A stretch of DNA of 64,000 nt from assembly GCA_910574455.1 (NCBI GenBank), contig CAJSYZ010000006.1, forward strand, positions 1,501,376-1,565,375, read 5' to 3'. The notes beneath the pieces are model-generated. The model searched no databases, was not told the DNA's origin, and saw only the letters and a list, made by a program, of their open reading frames with translations. The stretch comes from Trichaptum fuscoviolaceum (taxonomy: Eukaryota > Basidiomycota > Agaricomycetes > Hymenochaetales > Trichaptaceae). How positions within the stretch are numbered: the stretch's first letter is position 1; each line of letters opens with the position of its first letter. Position numbers and translations under genes: made by a program. Below are positions 33,921 to 44,883 of the stretch, piece after piece.

Positions 33921-34589
33921 CTTATCCCGCACCACCGTCCCGGCAACCATGCACGCATGCACACACTCATTTACGACGACCCGCCACGGCACACGTACAT
34001 TCACTTATCAACATACGCTCATTAATCCGTTAGTACCTCAAGGTGACGACCTGCAACAGCCTGGCATACCTAGTCTGGCTAGTCGCGGCCCCGGACCGGA
34101 CGCTGACGTCCACGGACAGGCCGTAGCCATCTGGAGAGACGGGATAGACATGCCTAGCAGTGCGGTCGTAGCATGTATCGTTTGTAGTAGATAGGTGCGC
34201 ATTGCGCAAGGACACTTAGCGTAGATTAACTATACAGTCTTTACGAAGTAGATAAATAGCTGTAGGCATCGTAAGGAGCACCCCACTTTTGACCTCTTGT
34301 GGAGTGCTTCCTTAGGTGCGATCTCTCTCTTTTCTCCTGTGTAGTTAGTTGCGCAATACTTACTTGTGGAGTGCTTCCTTAGGGATCCGCTTACTTGACG
34401 TTCAAAGCAGTGAAGAGTCCTAGCTGGCCTTGAGAATCCCGCGACGCGCCTGGATAGAATCCCGCGCGTTTCCCGCCTGAATTCCCACGCTCGTTCCCAG
34501 TCGCGAATCCAGATTCCCGAACGCGGGTTCTTGTCGCGAATTCCAGTTTCCCGAACTGTTTCCCGCTACAATTCCCGACGGTCGTAACA
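33773..34589 (+). repeat. 3' LTR of element C
   Basis: 817 bp, one apparent difference from the 5' LTR (TTCCC(A/G)AACGCGGG), preceded by a GGAGGGGGGTAA polypurine tract and followed by the duplication CCTCC. Confidence 0.94.
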
Positions 34590-35992
34590 CCTCCTTGACC
34601 TTGACGCGCTGCCAAACAGGGCGGACTGTCTTTGACTTCGCGAGAGCAACGAAATGGCGGACCAGGCACCTATGGACATGACCGGCGTCCAGATTGCAAA
34701 TGCCCTTGTTGAAAGAATAGAAAGGAAGGATGGGCCCTCGAATATGGTGGTGGCGGGGCCCTGGTGTTCAGACATCAGTGAGTGAAAACTTCTTAATCCC
34801 AGAAGTCATATATGCTTACCTATGAACACAGCTCGAACATAGTCTATTCCAGCCTCATACCCTTCCAACTCTTTGACGAATAGACCCATGGAACGTTTCA
34901 GTGACCACAGCCATTCGAAGTTGAAATCGGCTGCAGAAATGTACTCTGTAGCTAAATTTCGGACGCGATCACCGGTATGTTTGTTCGCCTTCAAGACGTT
35001 GAAGAGCATGTCCGCTGGTTCAGTGCCCTTGTGCACATCTGTTCCTCCCATATCCAACTCCTTTTCCTCTGCCAGGCGAATGACCTCGTTATACATTACC
35101 TTGGATAATGTAGAACGCCCGAGGGCACTTTCTGAAACCTTGAAAACGAATCCGATGTCGTACAGCGCATTCTGGATGGGATTAAACTGCTCCGTCTCAA
35201 AGGCCATTTCGCCTGGAATCAGTCTCTGCTCGCGGGGAATCTTAGACGAGAGCTGCGTATACCCAGCCCACATAGAATGAATGAGCAATCAAGAAAAGGG
35301 AAACATACGTAACTCACAGTGAAAGGCCAAATAAAAACGTATATTGTTCGTCCCAGAGGCATGGCCTTACCCTTTCCCTTTCCCTTCCGTGCGTGACTCG
35401 CGATGACCTGCGATGTCTGCTGACGGGTCAAGCTCCCTTTGCGTCCGGGGGAAGAGTGGGCTGAGTTTGAAACAATGTGGCTGTTTGTACGCATCTGCTG
35501 TTCATTACGAGGCCGCTCATAACTGGCCTTCCGCCTACTGTTCGTAGTCCCGCCGTCTTCAGCGCGTGGCCCGTACATAGTTGGGAATGCAGAGATCGGC
35601 GGAGGAATTCCGGCGTCATCGGCATCACTATCGTCTGAGACACGTATAGAGGATGCGGCAGCCGCACTAAGTGAAGACCGTGAAGCAGCATGACCTTGTG
35701 CCGCTGCCTGCACACGCGAGGAGGTTGCAGTAGTAGCATTTGTTGACCGTCCTGAAGTAGAACCCTCAAGTCTAAGACGATGGTCTACATAATCATGGAG
35801 ACAACCGGTGCACAACGTGTATGAACTCAATAGTGGAGTCTGCATAGCTAAGTCATCTTTGAGCCCTCATCTTAAGTACTGAGACCTACTTACAGTGTGT
35901 ATATTGCGGTCTATTACCTGGTAGAACCTCTTGCAGCCATCGGGTGCGTCGCCACATTTGCCACATTCTAATCGTTCAATACGGTCACCCAT

Positions 35993-36607
35993 GATGTGTG
36001 GATGTAGTGCTAGTGCTAGTCGTACTTGTAATAGAGTAGTAGTGGTGGTGGTAGCTCACAGAAGGGGGGGGGGCGGGTTCGGGTAGTCGGAGGCACACAG
36101 GTGGTTTATAACTTCTGCCGGGTAGAAAATTTTCTAAGGCACGTACTGTGTTAACGTGTTTTAACGTGTTTTAACGTGTTTCACAAGAAAATCACGATAG
36201 AGCTTAGACTTTGAGTTTTGCCATGTCATGTAATTAGAACAGCGCAATGTCATCATCATTTGAAATCGCAATCGAAATTGCCCAGTGTAATGTCCGAAAA
36301 TCAATGCCAATCCCATTAAAGCTTATGTAATATTATGTAAAATAAGTAACGCGTTATAATACGTTATTACGCGTTACAACACATTACAACGCGTTACAAC
36401 GCGTTACAACACGTTACAACTAGTAGTAGCGCGTTATAACACATTATAACATGTGTTAGCGTGTTGTAACGCGTTGTAACGTGTTGTCACGTGTAATAAC
36501 GTGTGAAATCAGATATAAATTGAGTTACATTTATTGCTTTGTCATTTTTGTCCTATAACGCTCACGATACAGGTTACATGGTGAAAAAAGCAATAGTATT
36601 TGATAGG
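35993..36607. repeat. Degenerate ACGCGTTACAAC repeat with inverted symmetry
   Basis: After a G-rich run (36063-36083) the sequence holds three tandem CGTGTTTTAA-like words (about 36150-36182). Then many variants of CGCGTTACAA occur from about 36345 to 36420, and the complementary form GTTGTAACGCG from about 36445 to 36510, so the two halves could fold back. No coding exon is visible. The upstream region of the minus-strand pseudogene starts here. Confidence 0.7.
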
Positions 36608-36609
36608 TA

Positions 36610-37039
36610 TGGTACAGTTCACTTAGAGGCCGCTACTTTGGGGCAGACGCCAATTTCAATTTTGGTCAACCTTAAAATAAATTTAAATCCGAAAATATTC
36701 GAGGCAATCCCGTTTGCTCTGAAAAGCCCAAAACTGCAATAAAAAGGGGTCTAGAAGAAGTGGGAAAAAGATGAGAAGGTCAGATGGAAGAAATAGAAGG
36801 CTTAAAATAGATGTTAGTCATTAATAACTACGATAAATGGTATATTTGTAAGGCATCGCCAAATTGGATCGAGGCCTTTAAAAATAACTCCTTCAATTTT
36901 GCTTCAAATATTAATTCCTTTAGAGGGATTGCTCCTTTCGTGAAAAGGAGCATTTCTACTAAAGGGTTTTTTAATATCTTTTTTTTCCATGGACCAAATT
37001 TGGTGCACAAAAGTAGCGGCCTCTAAGTGAACTGTACCA
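36610..37039. mobile_element. MITE with TA target duplication (Tc1/mariner-like)
   Basis: The 30 bp terminal inverted repeats begin TGGTACAGTTCACTTAGAGG at 36610 and, reversed, end at 37039; they are identical in both arms. TA dinucleotides flank the element (36608-36609, 37040-37041). At 430 bp with no transposase frame it is a non-autonomous element. The interior is AT-rich and partly self-complementary (GCTCCTTTCGTGAAAAGGAG near 36928). Confidence 0.85.
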
Positions 37040-37041
37040 TA

Positions 37042-37369
37042 GAAGCTGAGATATGAAATAGATACTGTGGAATTACTGGCGCACTGCCAGTGTGTCACGC
37101 CAGTCCACTCACGGTGGCCACTTCAACTTGAAGTTGCATGATGTGCTTCCATTTCATCTTCTGTGTCATACATCAATAACATGCATGTCTATCTTCTCTA
37201 AGTGTGCCTACTCTAATATGCTCTTGAAACTTTGTAGAGAAACTGTCTGCTAGAAAGCTATATAAACTCGAGAGATTGGCTCCGGACTTGGAAACATCCG
37301 AACCTAGTCGCTGGAAGCCCCGACGAAACACTCATTCAGGCCCTTCTACACAAGCATATCTGAGGAGCT
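37042..37369. other. Upstream region of the kinase-like gene
   Basis: No exon or repeat recognised. A TATA-like word (CTATATAAAC) near 37258 lies about 110 bp before the start codon at 37370 and is a plausible promoter element. Confidence 0.45.
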
Positions 37370-38474
37370 ATGGAGAATACGCCAGAATATCGGGATATTT
37401 CGAGTAAAGACGGGTATGTGCCATCTCAGAGCTCATTTATGCTATCGTTAATGTGATCGTCGACCATGGGAGGTCGCAAGCCACAGTCATCGTAGAACTC
37501 ATCCTCAAGTCGTACGACGAAAATTTTGCAAGTTTAGCATCTTGTAAACCAGCAGGAAAAGCAATGTGAGTCACCATGCTGTTCTGATTGTACCGTTTTT
37601 TTAATCTAAGGTTTCATCTTCAAGACATGCCGTTCAATTGGAGTCATATGCCGTTGATTACAATGATACAGACGGTCTACTGAATTCTGTCTACATCAGT
37701 ATGGGCCAACGAGAGACGATCCAAGGCCTTGATAAGCTCTTGGAGCAAGTGGTAAAACTCAGCTCAGCACCAACCCCTCAACTCCTCAAAATTGATCTCT
37801 CCAGGTCTATCGTCCCATTTGCATACATCGTCCTCTCACATCCCGTCGGTGCACCCCTGTCGTCCATTCGAGGCGCCTTATCCCAGGAGAACACCTCCCG
37901 TGTTGATCTTCTTCTCGGCGCATCTCTTCAATCGGCGAATGCAATCCAGAACGACTGGTTCGGCCTCCCCCTCGATCCAAACGAGTGGAGAGAATGTTAC
38001 AGCTGGCAGGAATGCTTCACGCTCCTACTCGAAGAGGCACTCTTCGCCGTCGAGGACACCGACTCTCCCATGAAGGAGTGGCTGCCTATCGTAGACATCC
38101 GGCGTGTTCTTGGCCGGGCGATTGGGTTCTATCTGTTTGACGATGTGGAGGTACCATGTCTTGTGTGGAACGTATCGCTGTCCTGGGATGATAGTGTTTC
38201 TGTCCGCGATAACGAGAATGTGACTGGTCTGTGTTCGTGGGAGGGCGCGCTGTGGGGCGATCCCCTGATGGAAGGCGCGTTCCGAGAGCCCAGTGCAGCC
38301 TTCATTGAAGGGTATGGTGGGAGCCCAATCGTCATCGCGAGGCAGAAGACGAAGCGACTGTGGTACACATTGTACGTAGCGTTACGAACGTTGTTGCACG
38401 GTGCTGCCGACGTTGGCGTCAAAGACTTGCTCTTAAAGACAGTCGACGCTCTGAAAGATGCACCTTGCTATTGA
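37370..38474 (+). CDS. Protein-kinase-like (aminoglycoside phosphotransferase-type) protein, about 328 residues
   Basis: Exons 37370-37413, 37473-37565 and 37625-38474 join in phase through 59 bp introns (GTATGT...GAG and GTGAGT...AAG), giving a protein starting MENTPEYRDISSKDG. Recognisable segments are IVPFAYIVLSHPVGAPL, where the kinase hinge would be, then IQNDWFGLP and GRAIGFYLFDDVEVPCLVW, then LWGDPLMEGAF and GYGGSPIV near the C-terminus. From memory these resemble fungal proteins annotated as APH/kinase-fold. I do not see a clear HxD catalytic loop, so activity is not assured; LWGDPL may take that role. No signal peptide. It is convergent with the phosphoesterase gene, with 89 bp between stop codons. 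Intact. Confidence 0.7.
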
Positions 38475-38563
38475 GGTAACGGTATATTTTTCGGTCAGGA
38501 ATGTAATAAATGTAATCGGAAATTATAAACACAGAGTACTCCAGTAGACGAAGCTATCATCAA

Positions 38564-41104
38564 CTATGTCGACGTCCAGGCTTCCTGAGCATACAGACCC
38601 AAGACAGCATTAGCCAACACGGAGCTGTAGCTCTTCACGTCCGCTGTTGAATACACCTTATCGGTCTGGAGGGAATTAACGATCTGAAGCAGCTGTGTTT
38701 CGATGAAGTCGACGAATACGAGGTCCACGGGCGTAGCATCCGTGATCGTGGCGTTCGTGACAGTAGAGTTGGAATTGAGGTTAAGCTGCGACCCGATGAA
38801 GTCCGGCGTGCTGTAGAAGGGTAAAGGCGTATGGAGGGTATCGTCGCCAACGCCTGGGCAGGACTGTAAAGAAATGCCGCTGTTAGTTCAGAACGATAAT
38901 CGAGACTAGGGAGTGTATCTCACATCGGATGTGACATAACCTAGTGTCAAGTTTTCCGTAGAGCGTCTCTCGATTGTCCCGCGACGCGCCATCTCCTCTA
39001 GCCACGCATTATACCTCGTCTCCACCTCTCCCCTGCCATACATCTTCTTCTCCCAGTCCCATTCCTCATCGCCTTCCCATCGCCTCTTCTCCTGTGCCCC
39101 CTCTCCATTCAATGCACCCAAAACACCTTTCGCCACACCATACTTCACGTCTGGTATATAGAGGAAAGCGTCATTGAATGGCGAGGCCGTCAACTGGTCA
39201 TTCTTTGTAAAACTTCCTGCAAAAACATCGAATCGCTGAGAGCCAGAATTCGTTATCATGAGACTCGGCACACCCGATTCGGCGCGCGAATTGTTGAGGG
39301 CCAGAGCTATGGGGGCGGCTTGTTCGATGAAAAGCGAGAGGAGAGAGGAGTTGGAAGGATAAGGTGCGCTAAAGCGCGTCGTGTGAGTAGTCGTCAAGAA
39401 ATATGAAATACATAAATAGGACAAACCGAGAGAGCACAAAGTCGTGTGGTGCGGTTCCGAAGGTGAATGATAGATCGAACTTCGACGCCAGTTGATCCAT
39501 GCCCTTCGAGATTGACTTTCCGACAGGAGTGTCGAAGAAAAGCCCCTTCTGGCCGGTGTGATACTAAGCGTACAAGATTATTACAACGACATTCAAGTTA
39601 ACGAGGGGACAGGCATGCACACCTCATATGTCAATCTATTAGGATCCAGATACCGACGTGTGATTGTTAGGTTCTTATTGTCGTGCTTGCTTTTCTCAAG
39701 ATCGACGCCTTCGTCCAGATAAATAAGTATACCTTCAACATGGAGCGGAAGGAATTGACGTACTCATCCAGCCTTGAAACCAACGCCGTTAATCCTCTTG
39801 AACTAAATTTTTAGATGAAAGCAACTGCTCACCAACGGTTTCCATGTACCTTCCACTCTCGAGCGACATCGATCTGCCATCTAATTGAACACAGTCCCGG
39901 ATATGTGAATGCCCACCAAAAATGAGGATCGGAGTTGTTGGGTGTATGGCACGGATCGCGTCGAAGACAAGTGGCCCTAGTTATACAGACAAGAATTAGA
40001 TCAAGTTAAGCAGAAGGGTAACGGATTACACTCACAATTATCCTTCTGAACCGGCATATGCCCAACGAGCAAGAATACATCCGGTTGCTCTTTTATTGCC
40101 TCCTTGAACTATGAGGACGGCGGAAGCCTGTCAATAAGGGCGAATGAATGCCTGATCCATGAGACACTGCTCACCCATTCTTCCTTGACCATATCCTCCA
40201 CCTTCTGCACGGTCGTATTTTTATCGTTACCGGTGAAGTCATACAACACGCCAAGCGAGGTGATTCTCCTCCCCAGACGGGTTGTGAATTTCGCAAATCG
40301 ACTGCCCACGGGGACGCTGACGGTTTTGTTCGAGCCAGGCGCCGCATGCGGGTCGGCGATCGTGATGTTCGCGTTGGAAGAAAGATATCGGCCATTCCAG
40401 TGCGGCGCAAAGTCGGTGTGCATGTCGAGCGTGTTTGCATAGATGTAGAGCTCATGGCTATGTTTTGCAGATAGTAAATATGGCATAAGGAAATGCAGGA
40501 CTGGGATTGAAAGGATCTAATAAATTGGAGACTCACTTTCCGATAGCCAGCACGTCATAAGGGAGCTTCTTGATGAACTGATTTGACTAGAGATCGAGAT
40601 TAAATAGAAGGACTAAATAATATCAAAGGTTATTTAAACTCACGTCATGCGCGTCGATCCCTCCGGAAGGGTACCCGTCAGAAAGACCTGTCCCGTCATG
40701 CAAGTCGCCAGAGTCAACGAGAAGTAGGTCAACGTTCTTCTCCTATTTCGCATTTATAGTTGAACATTCTGTCTTTCATGGGAACGTAAGAGCGGACGTA
40801 CCAAAGCAAGCTTCTTCATGTGGGTCACAAACGACGCAAAATCTCCAAAGTCTCCGCTGTAGTTCGGCTCTGGTGCAGATGCTTTTTGGTGCCCGAGAAG
40901 CCAGCCATGGCTGTCCGTCGTATGGATCACGTTGAAGTCGCCCCAAACGAGGGGGCGCGACGGCGGGGCGATTGGTGCAGAGCTAGCTCGTTTCGAGAGT
41001 GCATGGGAATGACCGTGATCATGATGGGCGTGATCGTCTCCGCAAGCCAAAGCGAATAGCGAGTGCGCCGCGACGAGCAGAAGCAAGGACGCAAGCAACT
41101 GCAT
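38564..41104 (-). CDS. Secreted calcineurin-like phosphoesterase / 5'-nucleotidase-family protein
   Basis: The first exon (41104-40802) encodes a hydrophobic signal peptide ([20 protein letters not shown]) and a His-rich segment ([11 protein letters not shown]), followed by the first metal motif TTDSHGW. The next exon, from 40743, has [14 protein letters not shown] (second motif). The GNHE motif is split by an intron near 40550, giving [18 protein letters not shown] lies near 40060 and GGHSHIRD near 39930, completing the metallophosphoesterase set. The C-terminal 5'-nucleotidase-like domain continues to the TAG at 38566-38564. Ten or so exons are needed and small introns are visible throughout. 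The enzyme probably acts outside the cell or in the secretory pathway on nucleotides or other phosphoesters. No frameshift was seen. Confidence 0.82.
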
Positions 41105-42030
41105 TGCCGTTCACCAAGTCGCTAGAAAACCAGACGAGATGACTAGCACTGTGCAAGGACAGCAAGACCTTTGCCAGGATGAAGTCTTTATTCGTCTGCG
41201 CCCTCGTCTCCACAAGTCCTGCCCATCAAACCAATAGCTAGCCGACACATCCAATGCACGAGTTGCCCGTGCCTTGTATCGGAAAAATCGATACCCAACA
41301 TCTCCTCCGTTCCATACGATCTGGTCCTCCGTGACACTTCTACCTTGACAAGAGATACAAGTACCAAACCGGCATGTCTATCTATCAGTCCCTTATCCAA
41401 CGATTCTATTGCGAGGCCACACGGAGATGAAGGGTGAACTATTGCGGTAGATGTAGCTCCATATGGTGGAAGACAGATAAGGCGTATCACCATGGGGCCG
41501 CCTCTTCGGGTGCGCTACGTCGATCATGACCCTTCGGTTCAAGAAACTTCCGTCGGACAGACAAATGATTATGACAACCAGTAAGTCGCAGGTCAGTCTG
41601 AGACAAGATATGTATGGTCATGGATTTTCATGGATTTGAAGGTAGTGATGATGGTTGGAAGGCAAGCGAATTTCCAACTATGCCGCTGCGAAGCAGCGCT
41701 GATCTTTAACTTAATTGTTCACCTTGTGTATAATCTTCTAGGCTGGCAATATGCCCGCTTTCATCTACTATGTACTATTAGCAGCGTCGAACCTTCCAAC
41801 AGCTGTTTCCCATTGTATTTACGAGTATCAAAGCATTACTAGTACATAGCACATCTCGCATTGGTACATAAAAAGTACTACTTACTATATATCAGTTGTC
41901 TGAGTCTATTTGCTTGAGAAGATCTAGGTCGGAAATAACTTCACCGGGCTTATAGCGTTCCAGGTGATAGTACATCAGTTCTACGCCTTAAGCCTAAACT
42001 TGCGAATTGCTCTGGTTCCGGTTGCTTGTC
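41105..42030. other. No gene recognised
   Basis: Sequence upstream of the phosphoesterase gene. A minus-strand frame of 101 codons (41188-41493) has no motif. I see no repeat until 42031. Confidence 0.4.
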
Positions 42031-42170
42031 AGTCTCCTACCCAGACCCTCCCACGGTTCGGAAGAGGCCGAAGCCTCAGGGTCCAGGTAAAGTTGAGGGG
42101 GACCCTTTCCTCCCGTCAGGGAGGGTCTGACTTACAACATTTTGCCGAGGCCCCGAACGTCGTCAGGGTC
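42031..42170 (-). repeat. 129 bp flanking repeat, inverted copy
   Basis: The reverse complement matches 42408-42536 and 54036-54164, with an extra segment of about 19 bp near 42088-42106. With the copy at 42408 it makes a fold-back pair around a 237 bp loop. Confidence 0.85.
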
Positions 42171-42407
42171 CATCGCCGCCCATCGTCGATCGTGAGAAAA
42201 TCGGATGGCGGGAACTTCGAAATGGGCACAAAATTTTTTTGTTGGTGCTACACAGTTGGATATACTTATATCACTCATGTGTTCCATTGCCATTATGCAC
42301 TATACACAGCTTGTACAAGCATTTTCTATAATTTTAGAGGATTTACAGTTTTGACAAAATAAGTGTTCCAAAACAAATATTCCCACGACAATAGCGGGCG
42401 GGAGATA

Positions 42408-42536
42408 AACCCTGACGACGTTCGGGGCCTCGGCAAAATGTTGTAAGTCAGACCCTCCCTGACGGGAGGAAAGGGTCCCCCTCGAGGCTTCGGCCTCTTC
42501 CGAACCGTGGGGGGGTCTGGGTAGGAGACTGGTTGC
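42408..42536 (+). repeat. 129 bp flanking repeat, left direct copy
   Basis: It begins AACCCTGACGACG, contains the perfect hairpin GAGGCTTCGGCCTC, and ends GGAGACTGGTTGC exactly where the Ngaro A1 repeat starts. A near-identical copy begins exactly where the last B2 repeat ends (54036). Confidence 0.9.
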
Positions 42537-42694
42537 TGGCAGGACTTAGCAGAAGTCCCACGACTCACCTAGGAGGTAGGTGCACGTGACGGTGTCACCC
42601 ATCCGAAGTGGCACTTGTCGCGCGCGAGACGCGCTCGCACATTTGTTTCATTCACCATTACCATCCGACACTCCCGACAGCAACTTTCGCTTTG
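42537..42694 (+). repeat. Ngaro split repeat A1, copy 1
   Basis: 158 bp shared with 47984-48142, 48254-48397 (start truncated) and 53689-53846. It contains consecutive short perfect hairpins: GGACTT/AAGTCC, GTGAC/GTCAC and GCGCG/CGCGC. Confidence 0.88.
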
Positions 42695-42721
42695 TCTCTC
42701 CTCTTCGAGTTCTTATAAATT

Positions 42722-44520
42722 ATGGTCGTTACTCGCAGACAAAGAAACGACGAAGAGATCCCTGAGACTCAACCGCAACGCTCCCAGCATACTTCAAATC
42801 ATTCAAACAGTGGTAACGACAATATGCCACCCGGTCCTCATGATCAACCTCCCGTGTCTCCGAATGGCGGGGATAGCGGTAACGAGCAGCAGCGCTCTCA
42901 AGCCGGGTCGCAGCGTCGCGACAACGCGTCGAACAGGCCCCCCAGCGGCCAGCGCTCTGGCGCCGACATTCCACCAAGTGGAGGAGGCAACGACCCACCC
43001 AACCCACCCAACCCATCGAACCCTCCAAACCCACCAAACAACCCAGTCAGCCCACCTCACCCAGCTCACCCACCAGCCCCATCCATTGCTTCCCACGTCG
43101 AAAGCGCTAGTTTGGCAGGGCCCGGTCAACGAGCTCGTCAACTCATGGGGCTAGCAGATCCTTTCGATCGCTTCACCTACCTTGCGGCTTTGGAAAAGAT
43201 TAACGAGACATTCGCGCGTCAGCTTAGGCAGAAGGGTGTAGAAATACCGGGATGTGAGCCTTTCTCCTTTCCTTACTGATTCTACTTTATCCTAGTCAGG
43301 CAGCCATCGGTTTCTTGAGCATATGTTCACTTTGCCTTGGCTGCCTTACATTCCATACTCCCATTTGCCTGCGGGCTCGAAATCTGCCTGCGGGCTTTCA
43401 TTGCCTGCGGGCTTCCACATTGGCCTGCGGGCTTTCTTATGCCTGCGGGCTCATTTATGCCTGCGGGCGTGTTAGCCTGCGGGCTCGTTTATGCCTGCGG
43501 GCGTGTTAGCCTGCGGGCTTCACCACGCCTGCGGGCTTCAATATGCCTGCGGGCAACATCTCGCCCAAGTCTCCTTGTCCTTAATCGCGAAACTTCGCCT
43601 CCCTTTAATTGCTTATGAGTGCATATATGCACATAATATCACGCATATATTCAATTATTACATGACAAGGCATTGAACATAATATCTAATACGCTTTCCA
43701 CTTACAGTGGCTCGTCCCGGACCTCTCCCACCCGTTTCCCCTGCTCGCACCGTCGGTCGGCCCCCAACTCCAAGCAACTTGCGTACTCCCAACCCTCATC
43801 GTTCGCTACGAACCCAGCCACCCACTACACGTCCGCACAGTTCGAATATATTCGATCTCCCTAACCCTGCCATTCCCAATCACTCTCGTCGGGCCCGAAC
43901 TCCGCACACCAGGAGTCCTTCTCCCGCCAACCCCGATAACTTCGTCCGCCCAACCGACGTCGACGACAATGGCCATTTACTTGCCTCAGTCACCACTTTC
44001 CCTCGGAACGCTCTTCGTATAATGCAAAAGTGGAACGAGCACCTTCCTATGCACATCTTAACGAACAAGAGCATTCAGCAATACAATAAAATGCCCACTT
44101 CGGACGTTCAGTATGCACAGGCCTCTACAGACGGATCCCTTACATTAATTACTAAAGGCCCGGATTGCAAGGACGAGTTCAAGATGACGGAAGGAGAATG
44201 GCGTTTAACCATTCCCACCTACCTTCGTCTAATTGAATACCACTGCCACCGGCCCAACCGGAAAGACATTGTCAGGGGTCTTCAGAAGCATTTTGACTGG
44301 ATCAGCGCCCAGCCTAACTACTTCGAAGACTTCCTTCTTTATCTGAGATACGACATCAAGATTCGCGGCTTCATAGCTACGACGAAATATGTGCCTGCCG
44401 GCTTTGAGCCCAACATCTTTCAAGCTACTCGTGACGAATACGTTACAGATCTGGCTCGTAATCGCATAGTTAGCAACCCAGGAAACGAGCAAGCGTCGTC
44501 GAGTTCAGGTTCTCGCGGTC
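42722..44520 (+). pseudogene. gag: Ngaro copy 1 gag, two exons, frameshift at its end
   Basis: Exon 1 (42722-43253) encodes a Gln/Asn/Pro-rich N-terminus with a (NPPNPP)-like repeat and a helical end (FTYLAALEKINETFARQL). A 454 nt intron (43254-43707, GTGAGC...CTTACAG, branch-like TCTAATAC) joins in phase to exon 2, which starts with LARPGPLPPVSPART and runs through a conserved Gag region (MTEGEWRLTIPTYLRLIEYH). Near 44523 this copy has two extra bases (CT) relative to copy 2, which throws the frame into that of RT and loses the two zinc knuckles seen in copy 2. Confidence 0.75.
43367..43554 (+). repeat. Eleven GCCTGCGGGC words inside the gag intron, copy 1
   Basis: The 10-mer GCCTGCGGGC occurs eleven times at 16-20 bp spacing, separated by short variable AT-richer spacers. 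Each word can form a 3-bp GCC/GGC mini-hairpin. The array is repeated in copy 2. Confidence 0.95.
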
Positions 44521-44883
44521 GCTCTCTCGCTCGGCATCCCCTCGCCGAAATGCCTCCCCTCGGCGTAATTCGCACAATTTTCAATCCTCGTACAGGCGTG
44601 ACTATCGCGATAAAGGACGTAGCTTTCGTCCCTATTCCGGCGCGGATTCCAACATCTTTTGCATTGCCTGCGGACGCAACGGGCACGCCAGCTTCGAGTG
44701 CCGCGCCACGAGAGCTCCCTTTCTCGTCAAAGATAGGTCCGGACGTTGGCTGGGCCCCGAGGGCGCTCAGCTCTGTTACAAATGGAACAACGACGCCGCC
44801 TCGTGTCAGGGATGCAATCGCGATCATCGATGCACGCTTTGCGGGAACAAAAGCCATAACGCTCGCAAATGTTCCCGAGTGCC

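Larger units (their letters stand above)
27886..34589 (+). mobile_element. Ty3/Gypsy chromovirus C, apparently intact
   Basis: Two 817 bp LTRs (27886-28702, 33773-34589) start TGTCGAGATCCC and end GGTCGTAACA, with one difference seen by eye. The target duplication CCTCC is at 27881-27885 and 34590-34594. Gag and pol are uninterrupted, and primer site and polypurine tract are present. It lies antisense in an exon of the minus-strand pseudogene. A related solo LTR is at 8887-9716, so the family has been active more than once here. Confidence 0.96.
11794..35992 (-). pseudogene. Large multi-exon agaric-family gene interrupted by three Gypsy elements (A, B, C)
   Basis: Start ATG at 35992 (MGDRIERLECGKCG). 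Exons phased by eye: 35992-35894, 35839-35318, 35252-34820, 34760-34590 joined across C to 27880-27780, 27605-27504, 27448-27125 joined across B to 20780-20414 and across A to 13818-13697, 13645-13282, from 13220, 12770-12606, 12549-12130, 12077-11997, 11918-11794. Each interrupted exon is back in frame when element plus one duplication is left out. The product would have a Cys-rich N-terminus (CGKCG, C-x2-C), a conserved middle (FETEQFNPIQNALYDIGF), a Ser/Thr-rich linker and a conserved C-terminal part (CTCCPNTQDSG, NGGTYCNSGM). The C-terminal part only weakly recalls HECT-type folds. Damage beyond the insertions: a 1-nt loss near 13500, another frame change near 12895, an in-frame TAA at 12288-12286, and a phase problem at the last intron. 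The family function is unknown. Confidence 0.85.

Noticed and set aside
43367..43554. CRISPR-like array of GCCTGCGGGC words
   Set aside because: The repeats are only 10 bp with 6-10 bp spacers, lie in a eukaryotic retrotransposon intron, and no cas genes exist here.
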